Source: Cyanobacteria bacterium T3Sed10_376R1m (GTDB lineage: Bacteria > Cyanobacteriota > Cyanobacteriia > Cyanobacteriales > Cyanobacteriaceae). From it: a stretch of DNA of 7,679 nt. Shown here in pieces: positions 7,298 to 7,679 of the stretch (its first letter is position 1; each line of letters opens with the position of its first letter). The notes below the pieces were generated by a model. It ran no database searches. It was not told where the DNA came from and saw nothing but the letters and a program-made list of their open reading frames with translations. Position numbers and translations under genes: made by a program. The stretch is taken from contig PXEJ01000242.1 of the NCBI GenBank assembly GCA_003566215.1, forward strand, positions 1 to 7,679, written 5' to 3'.

Positions 7298-7679
7298 AAT
7301 CTCCTGTTTGTACTTGCCATAGGGCGGTGTAAATACCTTTTTTCGCTACTAATTCCTCGTGGGTACCTCTTTCGACAATTTTTCCCTTTTCCATGACATA
7401 GATAGAATTAGCATGGCGAATAGTGGAAAGGCGATGGGCTATCATGATTGTTGTACGATTTTTTGTAATACGTTGTAGTGAACGGGCGATCGCAGCTTCT
7501 GTTTCATTGTCAACGGCGGAGGTAGCCTCATCTAAGATCAAAATAGGGGGATTTTTTAAAATGGCCCGAGCAATAGATAACCTTTGTCTTTGCCCTCCTG
7601 ATAGTTTTTGCCCCCTTACTCCGACAATGGTATCGTAACCTTGGGGTAATTCCATAATAAACTCATGGGCTTCGGCTAC
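7272..7679 (-). CDS. ABC exporter (fused permease/ATPase), C-terminal end of the nucleotide-binding domain; 5' part outside window
   Basis: This is the C-terminal 135 residues of an ATP-binding cassette of the type I exporter (MsbA/LmrA-like) family; the TAA stop is at 7272-7274 on the minus strand. Counted from the window edge, the motifs are the signature LSGGQRQR (26-33), Walker [10 protein letters not shown] with catalytic Glu51 (46-54), D-loop SAVD (54-57) and switch His82 in MIAHRLST. The tail is [18 protein letters not shown]. Walker A, the Q-loop and the expected transmembrane domain lie beyond the right edge. A Met at bases 7653-7655 is internal, because the frame stays open and conserved-looking upstream (EAHEFI), so this is not a short gene. 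The x-loop reads TIVGVRG rather than the usual TEVGERG. The substrate (lipid, drug, peptide or polysaccharide) cannot be told from this part. It converges on ols, so it is not in the same operon. Confidence 0.95.
   Translation of the reverse strand, partial: VAEAHEFIMELPQGYDTIVGVRGQKLSGGQRQRLSIARAILKNPPILILDEATSAVDNETEAAIARSLQRITKNRTTIMIAHRLSTIRHANSIYVMEKGKIVERGTHEELVAKKGIYTALWQVQTGDSQNLSPSL
7486..7493. repeat. HIP1 octamer GCGATCGC
   Basis: Fourth copy, in the ABC transporter gene, between Walker B and the switch histidine. Confidence 0.85.

Noticed and set aside
7423..7638. 71-codon plus-strand frame after ols
   Set aside because: Antisense to the signature, Walker B and switch motifs of the ABC transporter.
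7297..7679. Functional link between the ABC exporter and alkene production
   Set aside because: The genes are convergent, not co-transcribed, and the visible NBD gives no substrate clue, so adjacency alone does not support an alkene exporter.

Overview
The window is a piece of a cyanobacterial chromosome filled almost entirely by one very long gene for a multidomain polyketide synthase. It reads as the olefin synthase (Ols) that makes medium- and long-chain 1-alkenes. The cyanobacterial assignment rests on the Ols architecture, known from cyanobacteria, and on four copies of the octamer GCGATCGC (the cyanobacterial HIP1 palindrome) in 7.7 kb of AT-rich DNA (mid-30s percent GC by eye). The composition suits a low-GC unicellular genus such as Cyanobacterium or Geminocystis; that genus-level guess is inference.

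Layout. Bases 1-7296 (+) are one open frame with no stop from the left edge. It holds, in order: the C-terminal part of a fatty acyl-AMP ligase (FAAL), acyl carrier protein 1, ketosynthase, acyltransferase, ketoreductase, acyl carrier protein 2, sulfotransferase and thioesterase, ending in TGA at 7294-7296. The gene's true start and about three quarters of the FAAL domain lie to the left of the window. Bases 7272-7679 (-) are the C-terminal end of the nucleotide-binding domain of an ABC exporter, which runs off the right edge. The two genes converge and their 3' ends overlap by 25 bp, so there is no intergenic DNA. A weak hairpin spans the overlap. No RNA gene, mobile element, CRISPR array or promoter was recognised.

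How it works (family knowledge applied to the domain order). The FAAL activates a free fatty acid with ATP and loads it on carrier protein 1. The ketosynthase extends it by two carbons from malonyl supplied by the acyltransferase. The ketoreductase reduces the 3-keto to a 3-hydroxyl on carrier protein 2. The sulfotransferase sulfates that hydroxyl from PAPS. The thioesterase releases the acid, and decarboxylation with loss of sulfate leaves a terminal alkene one carbon longer than the starting acid. All catalytic residues I could look for in the window are present, so the enzyme looks functional. The pathway is already described (Ols of Synechococcus sp. PCC 7002; CurM of the curacin pathway), so I do not claim a new system. 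The less usual points are a tandemly repeated linker insertion inside the ketoreductase, an apparently shortened ketosynthase loop, and the overlapping convergent gene ends.
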